A stretch of DNA of 64,000 nt from assembly GCF_014212175.1 (NCBI RefSeq), contig NZ_JACJVR010000098.1, positions 51,938 through 115,937 of the forward strand, read 5' to 3'. The position numbers and the translations under genes are program-made. The DNA comes from Cohnella xylanilytica (GTDB taxonomy: Bacteria > Bacillota > Bacilli > Paenibacillales > Paenibacillaceae). This document shows, in pieces, positions 32,598-41,428 of the stretch; positions within the stretch are counted from its first letter, which is position 1; the number at the start of each line of letters is the position of its first letter. The notes below the pieces were generated by a model. It was not told the DNA's origin and did no database searches. It worked only from the letters and a program-made list of their open reading frames with translations.

Positions 32598-33416
32598 ATG
32601 TACAATGTGCTGCTGGTGGACGACGAAGATCTGGACTTGGAAGCGCTGCGGAGATTCATTCCCTGGGAGAGGCTGGACATGCGGGTCGTCGCGATGAACA
32701 GCGCGGTGGCCGCCGCCAAGTACGTCGCGGAAGCGGATCTGGACGTGCTCGTGACCGACATTCGCATGCCCCGGATGTCCGGGCTGGAGCTGGCGAAGCT
32801 GGCGCAGGAGAGGAACAAGAGCCTGCGGATTCTGTTCATCAGCGGCTACGAAGACTTCTCTTACGCGAAGCAGGCTCTGAGCCTGAACGCTTGCTCATAT
32901 ATTTTGAAGCCGGTTAACGATGAAGAAGTGTTCGAAGCGCTGGGGAAGGCGAAGGAGTCGCTGGACGACGAGCGCGAGCGGAAGCGAACGGAGCAGGCTT
33001 ATCTGGAGCTCATTCGCCGGCGGGGCGAACCGGATTCCGTCCCTCCCCCGTCCGAGCCGCAGCCCGGGCCCCCCGATTCGGATCGGAAGCCCAAGAAGAA
33101 TTCGAAGCTCGCGCAGGAGATCATCGACTACATACACGCCCGCTTAGGAGAGGTCATCACGCTTCGGAACGCCGCCAACGCCTTTTCCTATACCCCTAAC
33201 TATCTCGGTCTCATGTTCCGGGAGGAGACGGGCATCTCCTTCACCGATTACGTGATTCAGGCGCGGCTGACGAAGGCGCAGGAGCTGCTCCGGGACACGA
33301 ACCTGAAGATCTACGAGATCGCCGACCGGGTCGGTTACCGGAATTTGAACTACTTCAGCAAGCAGTTCAAGGACAGCTTCGGGCTGTCCCCCCTCGAATT
33401 CAGAAGACAAAGCTGA
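32598..33416 (+). CDS. Response regulator with AraC-type output (YesN type)
   Basis: This 272-residue protein has a receiver domain with phosphoacceptor Asp in VTDIRMPRMSG (~residue 55), a Pro-rich linker (~150-175) and two AraC helix-turn-helix motifs (EVITLRNAANAFSYTPNYLG and KIYEIADRVGYRNLNYFSKQ). ATG 32598 follows GGAGGGGG; the frame is open upstream without such a site. It is shorter than many YesN proteins, which often have a longer middle region. It is cognate to the next gene. Confidence 0.92.
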   Translation: MYNVLLVDDEDLDLEALRRFIPWERLDMRVVAMNSAVAAAKYVAEADLDVLVTDIRMPRMSGLELAKLAQERNKSLRILFISGYEDFSYAKQALSLNACSYILKPVNDEEVFEALGKAKESLDDERERKRTEQAYLELIRRRGEPDSVPPPSEPQPGPPDSDRKPKKNSKLAQEIIDYIHARLGEVITLRNAANAFSYTPNYLGLMFREETGISFTDYVIQARLTKAQELLRDTNLKIYEIADRVGYRNLNYFSKQFKDSFGLSPLEFRRQS

Positions 33417-33436
33417 TCGGAAGGCAGGAATGGCAG

Positions 33437-35203
33437 ATGGAAGACGTACGGAACCGCCGCTATATTCCTTTCGGCTATAAACTATTAATCTCGTATATCG
33501 CGATCTGTCTCGTTCCGATCCTCGCGATCGGCTTATTCTCGTACTTCACGTACATGAATTCCATGAAGGAGCAGACCCGGGACGCGATGAGCGACACGCT
33601 CCGCCAGGTGGGGGACAACGTCTCCTTCAAGCTGGAGGATATCCGCCGCATCTCCGATCTGCTCTACAACGATTACACTCTCGCGGGCGATATCCAGAAC
33701 TTCAACATGGGCTGGGAGAGCTACGAGAGCACCGTCAAGTACGTGATTCCGAAGTTTCAGAGCACGATCAACGCGACCGGACAAGACATCCAGCTGACCG
33801 TCTACCTGAACAATCCGGCGTTCCCCGAAGTGTACGGGAAGTCCGATTCGAGAATCGATCCGCTTGTCTCGCAGAAGCACTCCTTCGAGATGTACAACAT
33901 TCGCCGCATCGAGAACGAGGAATGGTACAAGAATTTTCCCAAGGAGCAGTTCGGCCTGACGATGTCCTGGCAGCAGATCGGCGACGACCGCGAGCACGGC
34001 AACATCTCCTTCCTGCGGCGGCTCGTCGATTCGAGCGATCCGTTCACGCACGAGCAGATCGGCTTCATCCGCATCACGACGAAGATCTCGGGAATCTTCC
34101 GAAGTCTCGATTACCGGAAGCTAGGCGCGGACACGATCGTCTACGCGATCGATAACCAGAACCGGATCCTGTACTCCTCGGAGGAAGGCTTCGTCCAGCG
34201 GGCCTGGACCGACGCTCCTTCGCCGAACAAGATCGTCATCACCCAGGACATTCCGGGCATCAACATGAAGCTGGCGGCGATCATCCCGACTCATTCGCTC
34301 GAGAAAAAGGCGAAGAAGCTCGCGAACTGGACGGTGTTCGTGAGCCTGGTCAGCATCGCTTTCTGTATCGTTGCCAGCATCTTCATCTCCCGCGTGTTCT
34401 CGAAGCGCGTCGGCAAGGTCGTCTCGCTGCTCCGTCTGTTCCAGGAGGGCGAATACGACAAGCGGATCCGGTACCGGGGCGGCGACGAATTCGCCTATAT
34501 CGCGTCCGCGCTTAATCAGCTCGGCGAGCATATGAACCGGCTGATCAAGGAGACGTACCTGAGCAAAATCGAGAAGCAGGAGCTGGAGCTGGAATCGCTG
34601 CAGGCCCAGATCAACCCCCACTTCCTGTACAACACGCTCTCTTCCATCAGCCGGCTGGCCCAGTTCGGGGAGCTGGAGAAGCTGAAGCTTATGGTGATGG
34701 AGCTGTCCAAGTTCTATCGGTATTCGCTCAACAACGGGGAGACGCTGATCTCCGTGGGGAAGGAGCTCGAGCAGGTGAAGGCTTATATCGAGATCCAGCG
34801 GATCAAATTGACGGACCGGCTGTCCGCCGACTTCGACGTCGATCCGTCGGTCTTAAGCCATGACACGGTCAAGCTGATTTTGCAGCCGTTCGTCGAGAAC
34901 GCCATCGAACACGCCTGGAGCGGAGAGGGGACTCTTCGCGTGACGATCCGGGCCGCCATGGAGGACGGCCTTATCGTGTTCCGCATCCTCGACGACGGCT
35001 CCGGGATGAGCGAGGAGACGATCGCCCAGATCTTCACGCCCAGCGACGGGGTGTATCTGGGTTATGGAATTCGCAACGTCGAGCAGCGGATCAAGCTGTA
35101 TTTCGGAGACCCGTACGGGGTCGCGATCGAGAGCCGGATCGGAGGCGGAACCTGCGTGGAGATTCGCATTCCGGCGACAAGCAAGGCGCGGCTCTTGGCT
35201 TAG
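33437..35203 (+). CDS. Sensor histidine kinase, YesM type
   Basis: This 588-residue protein has a first helix (~15-37), an extracellular sensor (~40-285), a second helix (~290-315), HAMP (~315-370) and the kinase: phospho-His in QINPHFLYNTLSSI, N-box FVENAIEHAW, and Gly boxes DDGSGMS and YGIRNVEQRI. It phosphorylates the upstream regulator 20 bp away. ATG 33437 follows an AGGAATGG-like site. The stimulus is probably the sugar or a carbohydrate fragment; this is inference from neighbours. Confidence 0.92.
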   Translation: MEDVRNRRYIPFGYKLLISYIAICLVPILAIGLFSYFTYMNSMKEQTRDAMSDTLRQVGDNVSFKLEDIRRISDLLYNDYTLAGDIQNFNMGWESYESTVKYVIPKFQSTINATGQDIQLTVYLNNPAFPEVYGKSDSRIDPLVSQKHSFEMYNIRRIENEEWYKNFPKEQFGLTMSWQQIGDDREHGNISFLRRLVDSSDPFTHEQIGFIRITTKISGIFRSLDYRKLGADTIVYAIDNQNRILYSSEEGFVQRAWTDAPSPNKIVITQDIPGINMKLAAIIPTHSLEKKAKKLANWTVFVSLVSIAFCIVASIFISRVFSKRVGKVVSLLRLFQEGEYDKRIRYRGGDEFAYIASALNQLGEHMNRLIKETYLSKIEKQELELESLQAQINPHFLYNTLSSISRLAQFGELEKLKLMVMELSKFYRYSLNNGETLISVGKELEQVKAYIEIQRIKLTDRLSADFDVDPSVLSHDTVKLILQPFVENAIEHAWSGEGTLRVTIRAAMEDGLIVFRILDDGSGMSEETIAQIFTPSDGVYLGYGIRNVEQRIKLYFGDPYGVAIESRIGGGTCVEIRIPATSKARLLA

Positions 35204-35263
35204 GCCTCAGGATAAGGACTCGCCATATGCAGCTCACACCGCGCGAAGTTCGAAGGGGGCGCA

Positions 35264-35294
35264 CAGAAAAATAGACGAGCCTCTCGGCTCGTCT
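35264..35294 (-). terminator. Terminator of the SLH surface-protein gene
   Basis: AGACGAGCC-TCTC-GGCTCGTCT; the minus strand continues ATTTTT. On the plus strand it may also end the kinase transcript. Confidence 0.85.
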
Positions 35295-35306
35295 TCCGCG
35301 CGACGG

Positions 35307-38300
35307 TTATCCGTCTATGAATCCCGCTATACGCAGCAGGCGGTAGAGCAAGGCGGCCGTCTCCGCGCGGGTCAGCGGCTTGTCCGGAAGCAATTCGCCC
35401 CCGTAGCCGTTCACGAGCCCCGCTTCGAGGGCGATTCCGAACGCCTCTCTCGCCCAGCCTTCTACCTTGCCGCCGTCGGCATAGGCCGACAGGCTAACCT
35501 TTTTCCCGCTCTCTCCGGCCAACGAATCGGGATTCGCCAGCTTAAGCGCCCGAACGAAGGCCACGACCGCTTCCTGCCGGGTTACCTCCCGTTCGGGAGC
35601 GAAGGTGCCGTCCCTCAGCCCGCCCATGACGCCGTATCGGCCGGCGGCCGCCACGGCGCCGCGATACCAGCTCGACTCGCCGACGTCGCCGTAGGATGGT
35701 TGCCCGGCTTCTCCTTGCGGCAATCCAAGCGCCCGGACAAGCATAGCGGCAAGCTCCGCCCGCGTGACTTCGGCATCGGGGACGAACCGGCCGCCGTCCG
35801 CGCCTTGAACGATCATCCTCTCGTTCAAATCGCGAATCTCCTCCGCGGCCCAATGTCCTTGTATGTCGACGAGCGCGGACGGCTTCGCGACGAGCACGAA
35901 TTCGCCGTTCGCCAGGCTGCGGATGATGGCGACCTTCCGCCCGCCCGCTTCGGCGAACTCGGTCGGAACCGGACGCATGCCCAGCCGTTCGTCCCAGATC
36001 ATGACCGTCGTGGCGGGATTCCCGTCGGCCGCCGCATCGATCCGGCTCGTCGCGTAGCGGCTGAACCCGGTTATCTCTTCGGTGCCGGAGAAAACGCGGA
36101 AATGAACCGGATTCGACAACAGCCGAATGCCCTCCTTATCGGCGGCCTCCCGCAAGCCGGCCGTCGCCGCGTCCCGGCCGATCTCGATCGCCAGCTGCGC
36201 GCCTTGTCCGCCGATTCGGCCGAGCTCTTCCAGCGGCAGCTTGTATTGGCCGTCCCGGGTGTTCAAGACGATCGCCCGCGCCTTCTCCGAGAGAAGCGCG
36301 ACGGCTTCGCCCGGCAGCGTCAGGACGATGCTGTCCGCCGCTTCACCGATCGAGAATCCGAAGTCGCCCGTTCCGCCTGCCGCCGTCGCTTCGAGCGCCT
36401 TCTTCAAGGAAGCGGTATCCGCCTGGACTTCAAGTGTGGTCCTGCCTCCTTCTCCGGCGTTCCGTTTGGCGGTCCCGGATACCCCCAGTTCGTTGATCGT
36501 AATGACGAACGAATCGTTGGCCGGAGGCGGACTCTCGGTTGCGGGAGAGGAACCGCCCGTGGCCGCCGGCGCGCGAACGACGGTCAGCAGATACGTTTTG
36601 GAGGTACCGTCCTGCGCTTGGACCGCGACCTCGAACTTGTTTTTACCCGTCTTCAGCGCATACTCTCCGGTCCATTCGCCGGCGTCGACCCGCTCCCCGT
36701 TGACGAACACTTCGGAGTAATCGTTCGCGGTCGTCAGGAGCATTTTCAACCCTCGGATCGAAGGACGTACCTTCGCCGTCTGGGACGCAGCCCCCGGATC
36801 GAACTCGAATGCGATCGTTCCGCCCGTCCCCGTTAGCTGCCACCCGCTCAAATTCGCGTCCCCGCTAAGAGGAACGATATTGCCGATCTCGATCGTCCGC
36901 ACGTTGGCGTTGCCGGCCGCGTCCGCCGCATAGACGGAGTAGATCCCGTTCGCCGTTACGACGAAGCGGTCTTCGAAGGCCGTTCCCCCCGATTCGAAAA
37001 AGGCGAGCGACTGGCTGCCCGGCGCCCACTTCAGCGCGGAGAGGCGATTGCTCTCTCCGGAGACCGAAGCCGCTACGGTTACGGTCACGGCGCCGAAGGT
37101 CGGCTCGGCCGGGTCGATGGAGAAGTCGATGACCGGCGGCACATCGTACGCGAACCGGATCGTAACGGTCTGCTCCAACGCCGTTGCGCTCGTCTCCTCC
37201 ATCGCGGCGAACGTCACTTCCTCCGCTATCGCATCGGTTGCCGTGAAGACGGCCCGGCCGTTCTCGTCCGTGAGCTGGAACTCGGGGTCCGTTACCGAGC
37301 TTCCGCCCTGCGCTTGCAGCTTCACCCGTTGGCCCGGCAGCGCATGCTCGTAGCCGTCTTTAAGAGTGACGACAATCTCCGCTTTGCTCACGCCGTCCGC
37401 CCGAACGACCAGATCGCTTGCCGTCACCGTCGAGCTTGAGGAGCTGGGGGAACCAGGAACGAACCGGACCTCCGTCGTCGCCTTCAGCTTAGCGCCGCCA
37501 ACCGACGCGCTTATTGTCGCAGTGCCTAGCTCTGTAGGCGCCGTCAGCGTCGCCGTGTACGTGCCGTCTTGGTTATCGGCGGTCGTGCTGATCGTCCCCT
37601 TGTCCGTACTGATGGCGACCGCCGCTCCGCCTGTCGTTAAGTCGTGGCCTTGCGCATCCTTCAGTTTGACGGTAATTGTCGTCGTGCTCGTTCCGTCCGC
37701 CGTTAGCTCGGCGTCGACGGCTTCGATCGAGCCGTCTTCGGTCGGGAGGCCGGCGACGAAGCGAACTTCGGCCGTCGCCGTAAGCGCGATACCGTCAACC
37801 GCAGCGTTTACCTTCGCGATCCCGATCGTTGTCGGAGCTGTCAGCGTCGCGGTGTACGTGCCGTCATGGTTGTCGGTCGTTGCGCTGATCGTGCCCTTGT
37901 CCGTGCTGATGACGACCTTCGCGCCGCCTGCCTTTAGGTCATGGCCTTGTGCATCCTTCAGTTGGACGGTGATCGTCGTTGTGCTCGTTCCATCTGCCAT
38001 CAGTTCCGCGTCGGCGGCTTCGATCGTGCTCGTCGTTACCGACGGCGCGCCGGCCGTGAACGTTACGCTTGCCGTGGAATCTAAGGCCGCGCCGCCTACC
38101 GTGGCGCTTATCGTTGCGGTGCCCAGCTCCGTTGGAGCCGTCAGCGTCGCCGTGTACGTGCCGTCATGGTTGTCCGTCGTTGCGCTGATCGTACCCTTGT
38201 CCGTGCTGATGACGACCTTCGTGCCGCCTGCCGTCAGGTCGTGGCCTTGCGCGTCCTTCAGCTTGACGCTGATCATCGTCGTGCTCGTTCCGTCCGCCGT

Positions 38301-40973
38301 CAATTCGGCGTCGGCTGCTTCGATTGTGCTCGTCGTTACCGACGGCGCACCGACCGTGAATGTCACACTCGCCGTCGACGTCAAAGCTGTACCACCCACC
38401 GTGGCGCTCACCGTTGCGATGCCCAGATTGGTGGGCGCCGTCAGCGTCGCCGTATACGTGCCGTCATGGTTGTCCGTTGTTACGCTGATCGTGCCCTTGT
38501 CCGTGCTGATGACGACCTTCGCTCCGCCTGCCGTTAGGTCGTGGCCTTGCGCGTCCTTCAGCTTGACGGTAATCGTCGTCGTGCTCGTTCCATCTGCCGT
38601 TAGCTCGGAATCCGCCGCTTCGATCGTGCTCGCCGCAACCGACGGCGTACCGACCGTGAATGTCACGTTCGCCGTCGACGTCAACGCCACGCCGCCTACC
38701 TTTGCGCTCACGATCGCGCTTCCCAGCTCCGTTGGGGACGTCAGCGTCGCTGTATACGTGCCGTCGTGGTTATCGGTCGTCGGCCCGATCGCGCCCTTGT
38801 CTGTGCCGATGACGACCGTTGCGCCGCCCGCCGTCAGGTCGTGGCCTTGCGCATCTTTCAGCTTGATAGTGATCGTCGTCGTGCTCGTTCCGTCCGCCGT
38901 TAGCTCGGCGTCGGCAGCTTCGATTGAGCTCGTTATTGCCGACGGCGAACCGACCGTGAACGTCACGCTCGCCGTCGATGTCAACGCCACGCCGCCTACC
39001 TTTGCGCTCACGATCGCGCTTCCCAGCTCCGTTGGTGCCTTCAGCGTCGCCGTATACGTGCCGTCGCCCTTATCCGCCGTCGGGCCGATCGTGCCCTTAT
39101 CCGCGTTGATGACGACCGATGAACCACCCGTTGTCAACGCATGACCCTGTGCATCCTTCAGCCGCACAGTGACCAACGTCGTACTGACGCCGTCCGCGAC
39201 TAGCGCGGCGTCAGCCGTCTCAATCGTGCTCGTCGTCACCGACGGCGTGCCGACCGTGAACGCCACGCTCGCCGTCGACGTCAGCGCCGTACCGCCTACC
39301 TTTGCGCTCACGATCGCGCTTCCCAACGCAGTCGGAGCCTTCAGCGTCGCCGTATACGTGCCGTCGCCCTTATCCGCCGTCGGACCGACCGTACCCTTAT
39401 CCGCAGCGATGACGACCGATGCGCCACCGCTAGTCAACGCATGTCCCTGCGCATCCTTCAGCCGCACAGTGACCAACGTCGTACTGACGCCGTCCGCGAC
39501 TAGCGCGGCGTCAGCCGTCTCAATCGTGCTCGTCGTCACCGACGGCGTGCCGACCGTGAACGCCACACTCGCCGTCGACGTCAGCGCCGTACCGCCTACC
39601 TTTGCGCTCACGATCGCGCTTCCCAACGCAGTCGGAGCCTTCAGCGTCGCCGTATACGTGCCGTCGCCCTTATCCGCCGTCGGACCGACCGTACCCTTAT
39701 CCGCAGCGATGACGACCGATGCGCCACCGCTAGTCAACGCATGTCCCTGCGCATCCTTCAGCCGCACAGTGACCAACGTCGTACTGACGCCGTCCGCGAC
39801 CAACGCCGCGTCAGCCGCCTCGATCGTGCTCGTCGCAACCGATGGCGCACCGACCGTGAACGTCACGCTCGCCGTCGACGTCAGCGCCGTACCTCCAACC
39901 TTTGCACTCACGATCGCGCTTCCCAGCGTAGTCGGAGCCTTCAGCGTCGCCGTGTACGTGCCGTCGTGGTTGTCCGTCGTCGGGCCGATCGTGCCTTTGT
40001 CCGTTGCGATGACGACCGCCGCTCCGCCGCTCGTCAACGCATGCCCCTGCGCGTCCTTCAGCCGCACGGTAACCAACGTCGTACTGACGCCGTCCGCGGC
40101 CAGCGAGGTATCGGCCGTCTCGATCGTACTCTTCGCTGCCGAAGGCGGTCCCGGCACGAACGCCACGCTCGCCGTCGATGCGAGAGCGCTCCCGTTCACC
40201 ATCGCGCTCACCGTCGCGGTGCCCAGCGTCGTCGGAGCCTTCAGCGTCGCCGTATACGTGCCGTCATGGTTGTCGGTCGTCGGGCCGATCGTTCCCTTAT
40301 CCGTGCCGATGACGACCGTCGCCCCGCCCCCCGTCATGACGTTGCCCTGCGCATCCTTCACCGTTACCGTAACCGTAGCGGTGCTGGCTCCGTCCGCCGC
40401 AAGGCTTGGCGAAGAACTGGCTATCGCACTCTCCGTCAGCGACAGGGAATCGTCCCGAACCATATACGTTCGGAAGGCGAAGTCCCTGCCGAAAGCGGCG
40501 GAGAAACCCCCGGCATACACGTCGCTGCTGCTCAAATACCATCCGATGCCGCTTGAACCGCCGTTCTGCGTGGAGACGACCATCCGGTACATCGTTCCTC
40601 TCTTTAAGTACGGCGCATTCCCGCCGAAGTCGACCGACGTCCAGCCGGGGCCAAGCATCGCCGCCTGAGCAGTTGCGATCGCCGTCGATTGATCGCTCTC
40701 CTTATACAGCGACACTTTGATGTCGCCGGGCGCGCCGAAGCTGTCAAACACGGCAATCTCAATCCGGCTTAAAGTCCCGGCAATCGCCGGGGTAAACGTC
40801 TGATAGCGCGATGTATCGGCATTAACCCACACGTTGCCGTAATAGCTCTCCTGCGCCTGATCCAGGACGGCCGTGCCGTCCGCCCTCGCGTGCCCGACCG
40901 GCAACGTCTCCATAACCAGCAGAAGCGCGAGCAGCATCACCAGCCCGCGTCGAATTCCGTAGAAGGCCTTCAC
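35307..40973 (-). CDS. SLH-anchored surface protein with eleven Ig-like (invasin/Big-type) repeats
   Basis: This 1888-residue protein starts at GTG 40973, seven bases after GGAGGAG. It has a signal peptide (1-~33), a beta-rich N-terminal domain to ~175, eleven tandem ~100-residue repeats (~178-1277) with LKDAQGH, DKGT and DGTYTATL in nearly all, a cadherin-like beta-sandwich (~1368-1467), a mixed region and three SLH domains (~1703-1885; GHWAAEEI, TRAELAAMLVRAL) that bind wall pyruvylated polymer. The repeats form a stalk, suggesting an adhesin or extended surface fibre. Units at DNA positions ~39230-39529 and ~39530-39829 differ by about one base, showing recent duplication. Confidence 0.92.
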   Translation of the reverse strand: MKAFYGIRRGLVMLLALLLVMETLPVGHARADGTAVLDQAQESYYGNVWVNADTSRYQTFTPAIAGTLSRIEIAVFDSFGAPGDIKVSLYKESDQSTAIATAQAAMLGPGWTSVDFGGNAPYLKRGTMYRMVVSTQNGGSSGIGWYLSSSDVYAGGFSAAFGRDFAFRTYMVRDDSLSLTESAIASSSPSLAADGASTATVTVTVKDAQGNVMTGGGATVVIGTDKGTIGPTTDNHDGTYTATLKAPTTLGTATVSAMVNGSALASTASVAFVPGPPSAAKSTIETADTSLAADGVSTTLVTVRLKDAQGHALTSGGAAVVIATDKGTIGPTTDNHDGTYTATLKAPTTLGSAIVSAKVGGTALTSTASVTFTVGAPSVATSTIEAADAALVADGVSTTLVTVRLKDAQGHALTSGGASVVIAADKGTVGPTADKGDGTYTATLKAPTALGSAIVSAKVGGTALTSTASVAFTVGTPSVTTSTIETADAALVADGVSTTLVTVRLKDAQGHALTSGGASVVIAADKGTVGPTADKGDGTYTATLKAPTALGSAIVSAKVGGTALTSTASVAFTVGTPSVTTSTIETADAALVADGVSTTLVTVRLKDAQGHALTTGGSSVVINADKGTIGPTADKGDGTYTATLKAPTELGSAIVSAKVGGVALTSTASVTFTVGSPSAITSSIEAADAELTADGTSTTTITIKLKDAQGHDLTAGGATVVIGTDKGAIGPTTDNHDGTYTATLTSPTELGSAIVSAKVGGVALTSTANVTFTVGTPSVAASTIEAADSELTADGTSTTTITVKLKDAQGHDLTAGGAKVVISTDKGTISVTTDNHDGTYTATLTAPTNLGIATVSATVGGTALTSTASVTFTVGAPSVTTSTIEAADAELTADGTSTTMISVKLKDAQGHDLTAGGTKVVISTDKGTISATTDNHDGTYTATLTAPTELGTATISATVGGAALDSTASVTFTAGAPSVTTSTIEAADAELMADGTSTTTITVQLKDAQGHDLKAGGAKVVISTDKGTISATTDNHDGTYTATLTAPTTIGIAKVNAAVDGIALTATAEVRFVAGLPTEDGSIEAVDAELTADGTSTTTITVKLKDAQGHDLTTGGAAVAISTDKGTISTTADNQDGTYTATLTAPTELGTATISASVGGAKLKATTEVRFVPGSPSSSSSTVTASDLVVRADGVSKAEIVVTLKDGYEHALPGQRVKLQAQGGSSVTDPEFQLTDENGRAVFTATDAIAEEVTFAAMEETSATALEQTVTIRFAYDVPPVIDFSIDPAEPTFGAVTVTVAASVSGESNRLSALKWAPGSQSLAFFESGGTAFEDRFVVTANGIYSVYAADAAGNANVRTIEIGNIVPLSGDANLSGWQLTGTGGTIAFEFDPGAASQTAKVRPSIRGLKMLLTTANDYSEVFVNGERVDAGEWTGEYALKTGKNKFEVAVQAQDGTSKTYLLTVVRAPAATGGSSPATESPPPANDSFVITINELGVSGTAKRNAGEGGRTTLEVQADTASLKKALEATAAGGTGDFGFSIGEAADSIVLTLPGEAVALLSEKARAIVLNTRDGQYKLPLEELGRIGGQGAQLAIEIGRDAATAGLREAADKEGIRLLSNPVHFRVFSGTEEITGFSRYATSRIDAAADGNPATTVMIWDERLGMRPVPTEFAEAGGRKVAIIRSLANGEFVLVAKPSALVDIQGHWAAEEIRDLNERMIVQGADGGRFVPDAEVTRAELAAMLVRALGLPQGEAGQPSYGDVGESSWYRGAVAAAGRYGVMGGLRDGTFAPEREVTRQEAVVAFVRALKLANPDSLAGESGKKVSLSAYADGGKVEGWAREAFGIALEAGLVNGYGGELLPDKPLTRAETAALLYRLLRIAGFIDG
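37520..40430. repeat. 300-bp tandem coding repeats in the surface-protein gene
   Basis: About ten 300-bp units, equal to 100 codons, in tandem. Landmarks such as GTATACGTGCCGTC recur every 300 bases. Two central units are almost identical, so copy number probably varies. The long open frames on the opposite strand are by-products of this periodicity. Confidence 0.9.
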
Positions 40974-40996
40974 CAGTCGTCTCCTCCTCCCCGGGT

Positions 40997-41209
40997 TCAA
41001 ATGGCAGACCCCGTAACCCAGATGCCGATCCCGACGGCCAACGCCGCGATAAGGAATAGAAGGGAATACCACTTGGTGAACTTCCAGCTCATTCCGGAAC
41101 CGTCCCACCATAGCTTGGCGTAGATGACGCCGCCGAGAATAAGAATGCTGATAAATCCGATAAAGCCGTTATACATCGTACTCCAGCCAGCCTCTCCGAA
41201 TAATTTCAT
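40997..41209 (-). CDS. Small two-helix membrane protein
   Basis: About 70 residues from ATG 41209 (TTG 41230 and ATG 41176 are alternatives; none has a strong ribosome site, though GGAG precedes the last). There are two hydrophobic helices, NGFIGFISILILGGVIYA and YSLLFLIAALAVGIGIWV, joined by a loop with several Trp (KLWWDGSGMSWKFTKW). Not recognised. It ends 23 bp before the giant surface protein and may be cotranscribed with it. Confidence 0.5.
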   Translation of the reverse strand: MKLFGEAGWSTMYNGFIGFISILILGGVIYAKLWWDGSGMSWKFTKWYSLLFLIAALAVGIGIWVTGSAI

Positions 41210-41223
41210 GACGTTAACAAAAG

Positions 41224-41334
41224 TAAACAAAAAGCCTTCGCGGCTCCATACCTACAAAGGGGTAATTTGTTGAGGACGCGACGCCGGCATCCTCCTCCAT
41301 GCCTCCCTCTTGGCGAAAAATGAGACCAATTACC
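41224..41334 (-). ncRNA. Candidate structured leader RNA before the small protein/SLH gene
   Basis: On the minus strand a closing stem GGTAATT/AATTACC (41328-41334 with 41261-41267) encloses a GGCAT/ATGCC hairpin. It is followed by GAGCC-GCGAA-GGCTT and a TTTTTGTTT run (41224-41246), like a terminator. The arrangement suggests a transcript leader with attenuation. No known riboswitch class was recognised. Confidence 0.35.
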
Positions 41335-41428
41335 TAATCGAGGTGCCGTTTTTTGTCTGTATCCGACGAACGACTTCCCTTACAATAAAATGCAAATTAC
41401 TAGTTTTCGGAGGAATCGATACCCCGCA

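Noticed and set aside
37366..40668. Two very long plus-strand open frames (about 590 and 500 codons) across the surface-protein gene
   Set aside because: They are antisense by-products of the 300-bp periodic coding repeats; no ribosome site and an unnatural composition, while the minus-strand frame has signal peptide, domains and SLH modules.
41224..41334. c-di-GMP (GEMM) riboswitch before the surface-protein operon
   Set aside because: The conserved GCAAACC and GGACGCAAAGCC elements are absent on both strands; GGACGCGACGCC on the plus strand is only a superficial resemblance.
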